In this document: piece by piece, positions 42,319-50,422 of the stretch
Layout of the letters: every line of letters starts with the position of its first letter
Numbering within the stretch: position 1 is the stretch's first letter
NCBI GenBank assembly: GCA_903850425.1
Contig: CAINLR010000176.1
Span: forward strand, 100,922-164,921
Direction: 5' to 3'
Length of the DNA stretch: 64,000 nt
Source: an uncultured Verrucomicrobia subdivision 3 bacterium
GTDB taxonomy: Bacteria > Verrucomicrobiota > Verrucomicrobiia > Limisphaerales > UBA11358
Program-made: the position numbers and the translations under genes
Notes under the pieces: generated by a model
What the model was told of the DNA's origin: nothing
The model's input: only the letters and a program-made list of their open reading frames with translations
The model's database searches: none

Positions 42319-42581
42319 ACCAATATCAGACCCCATTGCCCACGACGCGCCCGCCGATTGAGCGCTTTCATCAGATCGTGGCAATGCTCCGGGTTGGTTA
42401 CCCCAAGCCGATTCAGCACATTGCCGACGAATTGGAAGTGGACCGCAAAACGATCGAACGCGACGTGGAATTCATGGTAGATCGCCTGCTGCTGCCCATA
42501 GACCAGACCCGGTGTGGTCTGATCCTGACCCGCAAGCTGAAGATCTGCCCGATCTGTGTGAAGCAATTGAGTGATGAGTAA
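42315..42581 (+). CDS. Small helix-turn-helix protein (88 aa), possible Aca-like regulator
   Basis: ERFHQIVAMLRVGYPKPIQH followed by IADELEVDRKTIERDVEFMV is a DeoR/HTH_11-type helix-turn-helix, and a CPICVKQ end may bind metal. ATG 42315 overlaps the previous stop. Anti-CRISPR operons usually contain an HTH regulator (Aca) next to the inhibitor gene, which makes the small neighbours of this gene worth testing. That reading is inference. Confidence 0.65.
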   Translation: MNQYQTPLPTTRPPIERFHQIVAMLRVGYPKPIQHIADELEVDRKTIERDVEFMVDRLLLPIDQTRCGLILTRKLKICPICVKQLSDE

Positions 42582-42584
42582 TAT

Positions 42585-42797
42585 ATGAGCACTTTTACCA
42601 AACTCGCGATCGGGGCGGTCGAACTGGACGTGCTGCAGGCAGATGGCTGGCAGCTCGAAATGCAGGGTCCAGAAACCGCCTTGGGCTGGATGTGCGTGTT
42701 TATTCGTGGCCGCGAACGTAAAGCTGTTGTGCTTTCCAATGACATGGAGCGCTGGCCTGATCCCATCGTGCCAGATGGTCAAATGACTTTGATATGA
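42585..42797 (+). CDS. Hypothetical small phage protein (70 aa)
   Basis: A beta-rich protein (FTKLAIGAVELDVLQADGWQ; GWMCVFIRGRERKAVVLSND) of unknown family, immediately after the HTH gene and overlapping the GemA-like gene by ATGA. The size and position fit an anti-CRISPR candidate, but nothing in the sequence proves it. Confidence 0.5.
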   Translation: MSTFTKLAIGAVELDVLQADGWQLEMQGPETALGWMCVFIRGRERKAVVLSNDMERWPDPIVPDGQMTLI

Positions 42798-43303
42798 GCA
42801 GCCGCGCCCAGCAAATCCTGATCAAACGTGCCCAGCAGCAGGCCGCCTTGACCGATGCTGAATACCGCGATGCCATCGCCCTGGTGAGCGGCATGGAAGA
42901 TTGCCGTTCCAGCAAGGATCCCCGCCTCACCGATGGCCATGTGGACAAGCTGCTCAGCTACATCGAAGCCATCTACTGGATGAACGTGGATGCCGGCAGC
43001 TTGCAGCCATCATGCAAGCCCGGTGCAGTGTTCCGGGAACGCGGTTTCTGGGCCACTAAAAACCGCACCGGCAACACCAGCCGGGACCGCTACACCGAAG
43101 CCCACTTCACTCGCGAAGTCGCCGATCTGGAAGCCGAGCTGAACACGCTGGGCTTTGGCCTCAAATACCTGGCTGCCATCCAGAACAATATCCGCCCCTT
43201 CAGCCTGATCAAATACGCCGGCGCTCTCAAACGCACGCTTGCCAGCAAACGCAAAAAGGCCGATGCTGCCGCTACCGTTGACGACGACGCCGACCCCTAC
43301 TGA
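42794..43303 (+). CDS. GemA-like (Mu gp16, DUF1018) protein (169 aa)
   Basis: The N-terminus (QILIKRAQQQAALTDAEYRD, then AIALVSGMEDCRSSKDPRLT and DGHVDKLLSYIEAI) follows the pattern of the GemA family: a basic helix, D-x-x-Y-R-x-x-L, then a D-x-E/H-x-x-x-L helix. GemA proteins of Mu modulate host gene expression and DNA topology. The C-terminal part binds unknown partners. It is placed late in the early operon, as in Mu. Confidence 0.6.
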   Translation: MSSRAQQILIKRAQQQAALTDAEYRDAIALVSGMEDCRSSKDPRLTDGHVDKLLSYIEAIYWMNVDAGSLQPSCKPGAVFRERGFWATKNRTGNTSRDRYTEAHFTREVADLEAELNTLGFGLKYLAAIQNNIRPFSLIKYAGALKRTLASKRKKADAAATVDDDADPY

Positions 43304-43311
43304 GGACCAAT

Positions 43312-43617
43312 ATGCTTGAAATCGACAAAATGACTTTCACCACGAAGCCTGATGCGATTAACCCGCACGTGAAGAACGTAGTTGGTTCCATCCAATGGAA
43401 TGGCCTGCGCTCCGTGGACGTCACTGAGAACATCCCTCAATCGGCGGTTGAATGGGCATTAAAGCTACAGATCTGGGATGAAGTATATGGTGAACTGATT
43501 CCCCTGATTGGCCACCTCAAAGCCACCGCCCTGATCCATGCGCCATTCAGCGCGCGGCCGGAGTTGGATCGGGTGTTGAACAAGCTAAATGCTCTGCTGG
43601 AGTTCCCTCGGAAGTGA
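43312..43617 (+). CDS. Hypothetical phage protein (101 aa), last gene before the right end
   Basis: It starts at ATG 43312 after the AGGACCAAT leader. The protein is small and mixed (DKMTFTTKPDAINPHVKNVV; VEWALKLQIWDEVYGELIPL) and ends 114 bases from the prophage end. The family was not recognised. Confidence 0.5.
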   Translation: MLEIDKMTFTTKPDAINPHVKNVVGSIQWNGLRSVDVTENIPQSAVEWALKLQIWDEVYGELIPLIGHLKATALIHAPFSARPELDRVLNKLNALLEFPRK

Positions 43618-43699
43618 AGCCGTCCGTCCGTCTCTAATTCTGATGGTGTTTTCGCCAGTCCCTCTTCGCTAAGTTTGATTCCTGCCAAATCTGGACAAA

Positions 43700-43731
43700 C
43701 TGCAACTTAATGTACGGTCTGCAACTTTTCA
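43700..43731 (-). repeat. Right prophage end with two putative MuA-binding sites
   Basis: CTGCAACTT occurs at 43700-43708 and at 43719-43727, a spacing of 19 bases, and the element ends with TTTTCA at 43731. Read from the end inward this is TGAAAAGTTGCAG, differing from the left end at one base. Closely spaced sites at one end and widely spaced sites at the other are also seen in phage Mu. Confidence 0.7.
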
Positions 43732-44883
43732 GTTCTCAATACACAAAGTTCCATCCCGCCGCAGTTTCATCACGCGTCCGCGCCATTCCACCTTATTGCC
43801 GGCGAAGGCGCTGAACCAGAGGGCCACCTGCAAAAGATCTTTCACCGGCACCAGCCACGCAGGCGAAACCAGCTTGCGCTCCGGCGTAAACCGGCGTTGC
43901 AGATTTTGCGCGAGGCCAATGCGGATGAGCAGAAAAGCCAGCGCGGTCAACGGGGCACAAATAGTTAGGGTCGTTGCCAGCGAAACCAGCAGCCAAAGCA
44001 ACGGCCACAATGTGGCGTTGGCCAGGAGGCTGAAAAAATAGGGCAGGGGCTGGCAGACGCGGACGGTGCGCGCCCAGCGGAGTTGATGTTTCCAGACCTG
44101 CGACCAGTTCATCGGCGCATCCCAGCAGTCCACCACGACCGGGCAGAGCGCGATGTGGTGGCCGTTTTTCGCGATGCGATGACCAAGTTGGTAATCGTCG
44201 GCCAGGCTATCCGCGAGGGCTTGGAAGCCGCCGATCTCGCCCAGTGCCTTGCGGCGCACGAGAATCGCCGCACCCAGCGCAAAGTCGAGCGGCTTGAGCG
44301 TGGCCGATTGCAGCACCTGGCTCCAAAAATCGGCATTGATGGCAATCGCTTCCCAGCGCATTGCCGTCGAGGTCGGATTCGCGAGCCGGTAAAAGCAATT
44401 CACCAGCGCCGTCTTTTCATCGCGCAAAGGGGCAATGAAACTGGCAAGTAAATCCAGCGGCACGCGCACGTCGGCGTCGCTGATGAGAATCAAATCGTAG
44501 TGCGCGAGTTTTTCCAGTTGGGCGAGTTTGGCCGCTTTTGCATTGGTGCCGGTGAGATTATGGCAGACGACGAGTTGCGCGTTGGGATTTGGATTTTTGG
44601 CAAGCAGATCGTGGACGATGACACAAACCGGATCATTGGCATCCGCGACACCAAAAAGAATTTCAAGTGGCCCGGCGTAATTTTGTTTGAGCCAAGACTC
44701 CAGCGAGGCAGCGGTGGTTTCGTCGCAACCTTTGAGCGGCTTGAGGATGGAAATGGCGGGAGCGAAACCAGGCACGGCGATCGTTTGATGCAGCGGAAAC
44801 TTTCGCGCGGCGAGCCATTGCCAGCACGCAATCGCGACGCTCAACAGGGCCAACGCAAAAAAAATCAGGCGCAACAAATTCAC
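43729..44883 (-). CDS. Family 2/21 glycosyltransferase, HpnI-like (384 aa), 3' end altered by prophage
   Basis: A membrane glycosyltransferase like ceramide glucosyltransferases and HpnI, which add a sugar to a lipid or hopanoid carrier. The N-terminal membrane segment (LLRLIFFALALLSVAIACWQ) precedes the GT domain with PAISILKPLKG, ILISDADVRVP (DxD), LGAAILVRRKALGEIGGF and DDYQLGHRIAKNG, then QLRWARTVRV (the Q-x-x-R-W motif). Two or three C-terminal membrane segments follow. The start is GTG 44883. The stop TGA (43731-43729) is made of prophage end bases. Joining the flanks directly would add VETAVF before a stop. Whether the enzyme was affected is unknown. Confidence 0.78.
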   Translation of the reverse strand: MNLLRLIFFALALLSVAIACWQWLAARKFPLHQTIAVPGFAPAISILKPLKGCDETTAASLESWLKQNYAGPLEILFGVADANDPVCVIVHDLLAKNPNPNAQLVVCHNLTGTNAKAAKLAQLEKLAHYDLILISDADVRVPLDLLASFIAPLRDEKTALVNCFYRLANPTSTAMRWEAIAINADFWSQVLQSATLKPLDFALGAAILVRRKALGEIGGFQALADSLADDYQLGHRIAKNGHHIALCPVVVDCWDAPMNWSQVWKHQLRWARTVRVCQPLPYFFSLLANATLWPLLWLLVSLATTLTICAPLTALAFLLIRIGLAQNLQRRFTPERKLVSPAWLVPVKDLLQVALWFSAFAGNKVEWRGRVMKLRRDGTLCIEN

Positions 44884-44904
44884 CGCCGGTGAGAAAACTC
44901 GGAA

Positions 44905-46980
44905 TCAGGTGCTGAGGCCCGCCGCTTTGGCCTCGGGATGTTCGTCAATGATGAGGACGCCGTGCGGCAGGAGATCGTAGTTGCCAACGATGTTGGTGCC
45001 GGTGAGAAAATCGTGCATGGGCTTGTAAAACTGGATGCGCACGGGAGAGTTCTGGTGGTTGAGCAGAAAATACATGCGGACGCCCTCTTTTTCGCGCATG
45101 GAAACTTCAATGTTTTCCGGCACTTTCAACAGCGGATGCAGGCCGGTGGTCTGGCGCAGCCACACGACGAGGTCGTTGTAAAAATGCTGATGGCTCTGGG
45201 TGCCGATGTAAATGGCTTTGCCGAGGCCAAACGTGTTGAGGGTGATCGCAGCCTTGCCGGCGTAAAAGTCTTTCGTGTAGGTCGCCAGAATCTGGCAGCC
45301 CTTCGTTTCAATCAGGTCGCACCACATTTTGGCGGGGTGCAGGTGGCTGGTCGGAAACGCGCCTTTGAAGGTGAGATGGTTCTCTTCGCTCGGCGGCAAC
45401 GTGTCAAACTCCTGCACTTCGAGGCCGAAAAGATCCGTCAGGTCATGCGGAAAACCGGTGGTGGGCACGAGGTTGTTTTCGTCCACGAGGCCGGTGTTGA
45501 AGGTGCTGATGAGGGTGCCGCCGTTTTGCACGAACAGTTTCAGGCGGTCGGAATCGTTGGCGGAAAGCAGGTGCAGCGAGGGCGCAAAAACAATTTTGTA
45601 TTTCGACAGGTCTTCGGACGGGCGCGCAAAATCCACCAGAATGTTGCGGTCGTGCAGCGCGTTGTAGATGAGTTGAATGTGCTCGCGGAGACTGTAAAAC
45701 TTATTTGGCTGGTTGGGTTGTTGCAGCACCCAGTCGTTGTCGTGCGAGTAAAGAATGCAGGTTTCGGGGGTCACCTTGGTGCCTTGCAACGACGGCGCGA
45801 GCAGTTTGAGTTCTTCGCTGAGGTGGCTGATTTCGTCGTAAATGCGGCGGCTGCCTTCGAGATTATGTGGCAGCACGGCCCCGTGAAATTTTTCCGACCC
45901 CATGCGTGGCTGCCGCCAGCGGAAAAACAGGACGGCGGTCGCGCCGCGGGAAATGAGTTGATAGGTGAACATCCGCAGCACGCCGGGACGCACGAGAGAA
46001 TTGACTTCCTGCCAGTTGACGTTGCCGGCTTTTTGTTCCATCACCCAGAAGCCGCTGTCCCCGTCCGGCGTGCGAACGTCCGTCTTTTTGAGCGACCGGA
46101 GCATGTCAATCTCGCAGGCGATTTCCGACGGTTTGGCTTTGATGGCCGCCGTGCTTTCGATGGAGACAAAGTCGAGGACTTCGGCGACATCGAAGTGGTC
46201 GAAGCGATGACGCAAGGCGCGGAGGTTGGTGGTGACAGGCCGGTTGGGCGTGATTTCGCGCAGAATGTTCGCCTGCATTTTGACGAACTGCACGATGGTG
46301 TCGCTGCAAAAACGGTTCCAGTCCAGGACGAGCGCGGGATTGTGCTGGGTGGGCGAGGCCATCGGCATGGGCACCTGGTTCCACGCGGAGACAATTTGTC
46401 CCCAGTGGCGCAACCCCATGCGTTCATTGAGACGTTCAATGGTTTCGTATTTGGCTTCGAGCCAGAGATGCCAGTCGCGGCGCGCATCCTCGTTGAAGGC
46501 GGCCTCGGTGAAATTGCCGCCGAGGCTGTTGTCAATCTGCCAGGCGATGAGCTGCGGATGACTGCCCAGCACGCGCGCCATGTTTTCGACGAGGCGCTTG
46601 GAGTAATTCCAATAGACTTCGCTGTTCAAGCAGACGGCGCGGCGGGTGCCTTCGTGCTTGGTCAGGCCGTGATCATCGAGCGGGAGGATGCCCGGATGCT
46701 TTTTGGCGAGCCAGAGGGGTGGGGCGGCGGTCGGCGTGGCGAGCACCACTTGGATGCCGTATTCCCCCATCACGGTCATCACGCGCTTGAGCCAGTCGAA
46801 ATCGAACTTGCCGTCCTCGGTTTCGCACAAGCCCCAGGAAAATTCGGCGATGCGGATGACGTTGAAGCCGGCGGCGGTCATCAACTCGGCGTCGGCGCGC
46901 CATTGCGCCTCGGGGTTTTCGGCGGTGCCGCCGAACGGGAAGACCCAATGTTCCGGGTAATAATCAACGCCGAAATACAT
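44905..46980 (-). CDS. Beta-galactosidase family GH42 (691 aa) with altered acid/base residue
   Basis: The fold is GH42: MYFGVDYYPEHW at the start, FNVIRIAEFSWG, LATPTAAPPLWLAKKHPG, and the nucleophile in GFWVMEQKAGNVNW (E315). The usual acid/base motif is Asn-Glu, but here the protein reads AWQIDNSLGGNFTE, with Ser152 in place of Glu. The nearby E159 could substitute, as may be true of a subgroup, or the specificity may differ. The trimerisation and C-terminal domains are complete. ATG 46980 is chosen because it begins the conserved N-terminus. The gene lies 21 bases upstream of the glycosyltransferase, so they may be co-transcribed. Confidence 0.8.
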   Translation of the reverse strand: MYFGVDYYPEHWVFPFGGTAENPEAQWRADAELMTAAGFNVIRIAEFSWGLCETEDGKFDFDWLKRVMTVMGEYGIQVVLATPTAAPPLWLAKKHPGILPLDDHGLTKHEGTRRAVCLNSEVYWNYSKRLVENMARVLGSHPQLIAWQIDNSLGGNFTEAAFNEDARRDWHLWLEAKYETIERLNERMGLRHWGQIVSAWNQVPMPMASPTQHNPALVLDWNRFCSDTIVQFVKMQANILREITPNRPVTTNLRALRHRFDHFDVAEVLDFVSIESTAAIKAKPSEIACEIDMLRSLKKTDVRTPDGDSGFWVMEQKAGNVNWQEVNSLVRPGVLRMFTYQLISRGATAVLFFRWRQPRMGSEKFHGAVLPHNLEGSRRIYDEISHLSEELKLLAPSLQGTKVTPETCILYSHDNDWVLQQPNQPNKFYSLREHIQLIYNALHDRNILVDFARPSEDLSKYKIVFAPSLHLLSANDSDRLKLFVQNGGTLISTFNTGLVDENNLVPTTGFPHDLTDLFGLEVQEFDTLPPSEENHLTFKGAFPTSHLHPAKMWCDLIETKGCQILATYTKDFYAGKAAITLNTFGLGKAIYIGTQSHQHFYNDLVVWLRQTTGLHPLLKVPENIEVSMREKEGVRMYFLLNHQNSPVRIQFYKPMHDFLTGTNIVGNYDLLPHGVLIIDEHPEAKAAGLST

Positions 46981-47076
46981 AATTTTTTCCTTTCGTCGGG
47001 TTGGCTTGACACTAAAAGCAAACGGCCGGGCTGGCAACCTAATTCGCTGCGCGGCGGTGGAAAAGATTCCGGGAAA

Positions 47077-47886
47077 TTATTTCCCGAGCAGCCCGCCGAG
47101 GCCTTTCTTCAATTTATCCACGCCTTCGCTGACGGCTTTCTGGCCGCTGTTGGTGACGCCGGAGAGGATCGAGTTGGCCGCCCCGCCCAGCAGGTTTTTG
47201 GCGTTATCGCCCACCGCCTTAATGGTGTCGGCGGAAACTTCTTTCAGCACCTTCTGGGTGAGTTCGCCGGCGGTGATCCCTTCAGGACCCTGGCCGAGAT
47301 TGCTGAAATGAATATCCGGAATCGTCACGGTGATTTCCTTGACGTCCACGCCGGGGATGCCGGTGATGCTGGCATGAACCTTGGCACCGCTGATGAGAAA
47401 ATCGTCCACCTGCAGTTTCCTGGCCGCCCCGGTTGGCTTGCCGGCCGGGCTGGTTTCGGGTTTGGTTCCGGCGCTGGCCCCGGCCGTTTCGTTCACGTTG
47501 TCCATGATCTTTTTGAGGTTGTTCGCCCCAAACGGATTGCCTTCAAAGGTGATTTCGGCGGCGCGCACTTCGACGGAGTGAATGATGATTTTATCCGCCA
47601 TGATCGAGCGGGGCACGATGCTGACGGCGGCCTTGCCCACGCTGATGGCCTGCGTGGTTTTGAAGCCGTCCGGGTTGCCGAGCACGAGGCCGTTGATGCC
47701 CGCCGAGCCGCCCAGGAGCGAGAGATTCACGGAATCCACGGTCAGCTTGGTCTGCGTCATTTTCGGGCCGACGGTTTCGAGGCCGGTCTTGACGATTTTA
47801 TCCAGGGAGAATCCCACCACGATGACGCCGACGACGATGAGGGCCAGCACGCCGATGACCAGCCAGAGAATAATTTTCTTTATCAT
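47077..47886 (-). CDS. AsmA-like membrane-anchored protein (269 aa)
   Basis: An N-terminal membrane anchor (IILWLVIGVLALIVVGVIVV) is followed by a periplasmic domain with VDSVNLSLLGGSAGINGLVL and IMADKIIIHSVEVRAAEITF, which is the AsmA/DUF748 pattern. Such proteins act in outer-membrane lipid transport or assembly. The C-terminus is an amphipathic Lys/Gly-rich helix. Confidence 0.65.
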   Translation of the reverse strand: MIKKIILWLVIGVLALIVVGVIVVGFSLDKIVKTGLETVGPKMTQTKLTVDSVNLSLLGGSAGINGLVLGNPDGFKTTQAISVGKAAVSIVPRSIMADKIIIHSVEVRAAEITFEGNPFGANNLKKIMDNVNETAGASAGTKPETSPAGKPTGAARKLQVDDFLISGAKVHASITGIPGVDVKEITVTIPDIHFSNLGQGPEGITAGELTQKVLKEVSADTIKAVGDNAKNLLGGAANSILSGVTNSGQKAVSEGVDKLKKGLGGLLGK

Positions 47887-47937
47887 AATTCTAAAAAAGT
47901 GCCGTTCTGCCGGCGGGTTGCAAGGGAAAAATGAGGG

Positions 47938-48324
47938 TTAAGCCGCGAGCAAGCGGCGCACGCACACGGTCAATTCCTGAATTTGATACGGCTTGCTTAG
48001 AAATTCGTTCGGCTTGACCGGCGCATCGGCGAACACCTGGCCGTCCACGGTGCCGCTGACGAGAATCATCTTCTGCCGGGGGTTGAGCCGCCGGCATTCG
48101 CGGATCAAATCCATGCCGCTCATGCGGCCCATGGCATAATCGGTGATGATGACTTCCGGAAACCCGGCGGCAAACTCCTTGAGCGCCACTTCGGGATCGC
48201 GGAACGTCCGCACAGTGCAGCCCAGCGGTTGCAGGATGACTTCGGCCAGTTCGAGCAGCATCGGCTCATCGTCCACCACAAAGATGGTGAGTTTAGCGGC
48301 CACAGGGCTCTTGAATGATTTCAT
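47938..48324 (-). CDS. Response regulator receiver domain, stand-alone (128 aa)
   Basis: A CheY-type receiver: acidic pair in IFVVDDEPMLLELAEV, phospho-accepting Asp in VIITDYAMGRMSG, the Thr/Ser position in MILVSGTV, and Lys in FLSKPYQI. There is no output domain, so it works through a partner. Its kinase is not in the window. Confidence 0.85.
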   Translation of the reverse strand: MKSFKSPVAAKLTIFVVDDEPMLLELAEVILQPLGCTVRTFRDPEVALKEFAAGFPEVIITDYAMGRMSGMDLIRECRRLNPRQKMILVSGTVDGQVFADAPVKPNEFLSKPYQIQELTVCVRRLLAA

Positions 48325-48481
48325 GGGCTGCAGGCAAAACGATCACTTGACCCCAACGAAGCTACCTACCGAACCAACGCGGAGCAAGCCTCAATCGCAG
48401 AATTGGATTGCTTCCCGGGCCAGTTGCAACTAACCTTCGCGCCGGTGATAAATCGTCTCTCTGCAAGGAACTGATGTCGTT

Positions 48482-49921
48482 ATGAAAAAAAAATCAGCGT
48501 CCGTGACGCCCCCCGAAAAGACCGTCGAAAAAGCCCCGCCCGCCAAGGCCGCCCCACCGGTGGCCACCGCCAAAGCCAAATCCGCCCCGGGCAAACCGCT
48601 CCTCCAAACCGCCGTGGCCGCCGCCAAAAAATTTCTCAAATCCAAGTCCGCCGCCAAACCCGCGCCCGCCGCCGAACCCGACACGGAAATTGACGCCACC
48701 ACGGTCGTCCGCCGCACTTATACGCGCAAAAAGAAAACCGACGTGCCGGCCATTTTGCTGGAAGGCGATGCGCCCGCCGCGGCCACCGCCAGCGGTCCCG
48801 GCGAAAAATTTTCCCTCGGGTCCACGCCGCCCGCCCAGAGTTTTTCCGGCGGCGAACTGCCCGAAGCCTATGGCACCAAGAAGCTTTTTCTGGCCGCCCG
48901 CGACCCGCACTGGCTTTACGCCCACTGGGATCTCACCCGCGAGCAACAGGTGGAACTGAACGCGCAGTCCACCGACGGCCATCTGATCCTCCGCATTTTC
49001 ACCGGCAAAATCGAAGGCCATCCCGCCTACGAAATTCATGTCCACCCCGAATCGCGACACTGGTTCGCGCACGTTGAACGCGCGGGCAATTCCTACGCCG
49101 CCGAACTCGGCTATTATTCCGCCCTGGGCAAATGGACGCGCGTCGCCATCTCGAGCGGCACGGTCACGCCGCCCGATGCGGTGTCAGCGGAGCACGAGGC
49201 GGAATTCGCCACCATTCCATTTGAATTTCCGTTCGCCAAACTCATGCAGATCATCGAGGACGCCGTGCGCGATAACTTGCCGCTGGCCCAAGCCATCGAG
49301 GAACTGCGTCGCGCCGGGCACCCCGATTTGCCGCGCTTCAGCCATTCAGCCATCCTTGCCCGCCCTGGCACGCCGCCGCCGCCCAGCCCGCCGCGCGCTT
49401 GGACGCTGGAGCAGGAACGCGCCCTGGAAAAAATCATCAGCATTGACGAAACGCGCCGCGTTTGGATGGGCTCACTCGAAATCACTGAACTCATTCGCCG
49501 CCGTCTGGCGCACGACGTTTACCCGCCCAACGTCACTTCGCCGACCGCCGCCTTTGGCATTTCCAGCCCCGGCATTTCCGGTGAAAGCAGCCCGTTCGGC
49601 GGTGGCGGTGCCGGAGCTACGGAGGCCAGGGGATTTTGGTTCAACGTCAATGCCGAGTTGATTATCTATGGCGCCACCGAGCCCGGCGCGAAGGTCACGC
49701 TCGGCGGCCACGAAATTAAATTGCGCACCGACGGCACGTTCAGTTTCCGGTTCGCTTTGCCCGATGGAAAATACGATCTGCCCGCCGTGGCCGTTTCGGC
49801 CAGTGGCGACGACGCGCGCGCCGCCGACTTGAAATTCAGCCGCGAGACGCAGTATCTCGGCGACGTCGGCGCGACGCCGCAAGACCCCGCCCTCCAGCCG
49901 CCGTTGCCTGACAACATCTGA
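48482..49921 (+). CDS. DUF4912 protein (479 aa)
   Basis: A Lys/Ala/Pro-rich N-terminus of about 100 residues precedes the DUF4912 domain (about 125-245): LPEAYGTKKLFLAARDPHWL, then YAHWDLTREQQVEL and HWFAHVERAGNSYAAELGYY. A C-terminal beta-sandwich (FWFNVNAELIIYGATEPGAK, VTLGGHEIKL) follows. DUF4912 genes are often found directly before GH57 alpha-glucan genes, as here, hinting at a part in glycogen metabolism. The function is not established. Confidence 0.8.
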   Translation: MKKKSASVTPPEKTVEKAPPAKAAPPVATAKAKSAPGKPLLQTAVAAAKKFLKSKSAAKPAPAAEPDTEIDATTVVRRTYTRKKKTDVPAILLEGDAPAAATASGPGEKFSLGSTPPAQSFSGGELPEAYGTKKLFLAARDPHWLYAHWDLTREQQVELNAQSTDGHLILRIFTGKIEGHPAYEIHVHPESRHWFAHVERAGNSYAAELGYYSALGKWTRVAISSGTVTPPDAVSAEHEAEFATIPFEFPFAKLMQIIEDAVRDNLPLAQAIEELRRAGHPDLPRFSHSAILARPGTPPPPSPPRAWTLEQERALEKIISIDETRRVWMGSLEITELIRRRLAHDVYPPNVTSPTAAFGISSPGISGESSPFGGGGAGATEARGFWFNVNAELIIYGATEPGAKVTLGGHEIKLRTDGTFSFRFALPDGKYDLPAVAVSASGDDARAADLKFSRETQYLGDVGATPQDPALQPPLPDNI

Positions 49922-49925
49922 GCTT

Positions 49926-50162
49926 ATGGACGCGCCTGAACGCGGAGCCTTGAAGCTGGTGTGGTTCATTGCGGCGGCACTTGTCCTGGTCAGTCTGGTG
50001 GAGATCGGACTTTATTTGACGGTGTGTTGGGTGCCCCAGCCGCCCCAGCCCGTGGCGATTTTGCCCCTGGTGTGGAAATCCATTCCGGCCTGGCTGGGAG
50101 TGATTATTTTGATCAAGGCCAAAGCGCTTGCGGAGTGGATTTCTGAAAGGCTGGACTTGTAA
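49926..50162 (+). CDS. Small two-segment membrane protein (78 aa)
   Basis: Two hydrophobic segments (LVWFIAAALVLVSLVEIGLY and ILPLVWKSIPAWLGVIILIK) make up most of the chain. It starts 4 bases after the DUF4912 gene, so it is probably co-translated with it. The family is unknown. Confidence 0.6.
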   Translation: MDAPERGALKLVWFIAAALVLVSLVEIGLYLTVCWVPQPPQPVAILPLVWKSIPAWLGVIILIKAKALAEWISERLDL

Positions 50163-50422
50163 TTCCAGCGCCAGTTTTCCGGCCGTTCACCGCTGAAGAA
50201 ACCAACGGCGTTTCCTGGCTGGAAACGCCACCCCTTGAGGTTTGTCCGCCGGTTGGCCTCGTGTGTTTTTTCATTCAGGCCGTGGCGGGATCGCCGTTTC
50301 AAATACTTTCATGGTCCAGCATCACCTTGGCCCCGCCCCAACGGGCAAAGGATTTGGCATTTTAGTTTGACGACTCTCGACTATTCCATTCCACTTTGCG
50401 GGTCTCGTATCATTGAATTGTC

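Larger units (their letters stand above)
6173..43731. mobile_element. Mu-like transposable siphovirus prophage, 37.6 kb
   Basis: Both ends carry the inverted sequence TGAAAA(C/G)TTGCAG, starting with TG and ending with CA as in Mu. Further copies of AACTTGCAG (left, 6222-6230) and CTGCAACTT (right, 43700-43708) resemble multiple transposase binding sites. Inside lie MuA- and MuB-like genes, a GemA-like protein, small and large terminase, a portal fused to MuF, prohead protease, HK97-type capsid, and a complete lambda-like tail module. Late genes point left and early genes right, diverging near 32 kb. I find no 5-bp target duplication: the flanks read TCAAC at the left and GTTCT at the right. 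The size and gene content suit an intact transposable siphophage of the D3112/B3 style, although with different gene order. No endolysin of the usual lysozyme type is recognisable. Confidence 0.88.

Noticed and set aside
6168..43736. 5-bp target site duplication flanking the prophage
   Set aside because: Left TCAAC and right GTTCT are not direct copies, so none is claimed.
44938..47934. 998-codon plus-strand frame opposite the GH42 and AsmA-like genes
   Set aside because: It is a shadow of the GC-rich minus-strand genes, which have clear family motifs; the plus-strand translation has none.
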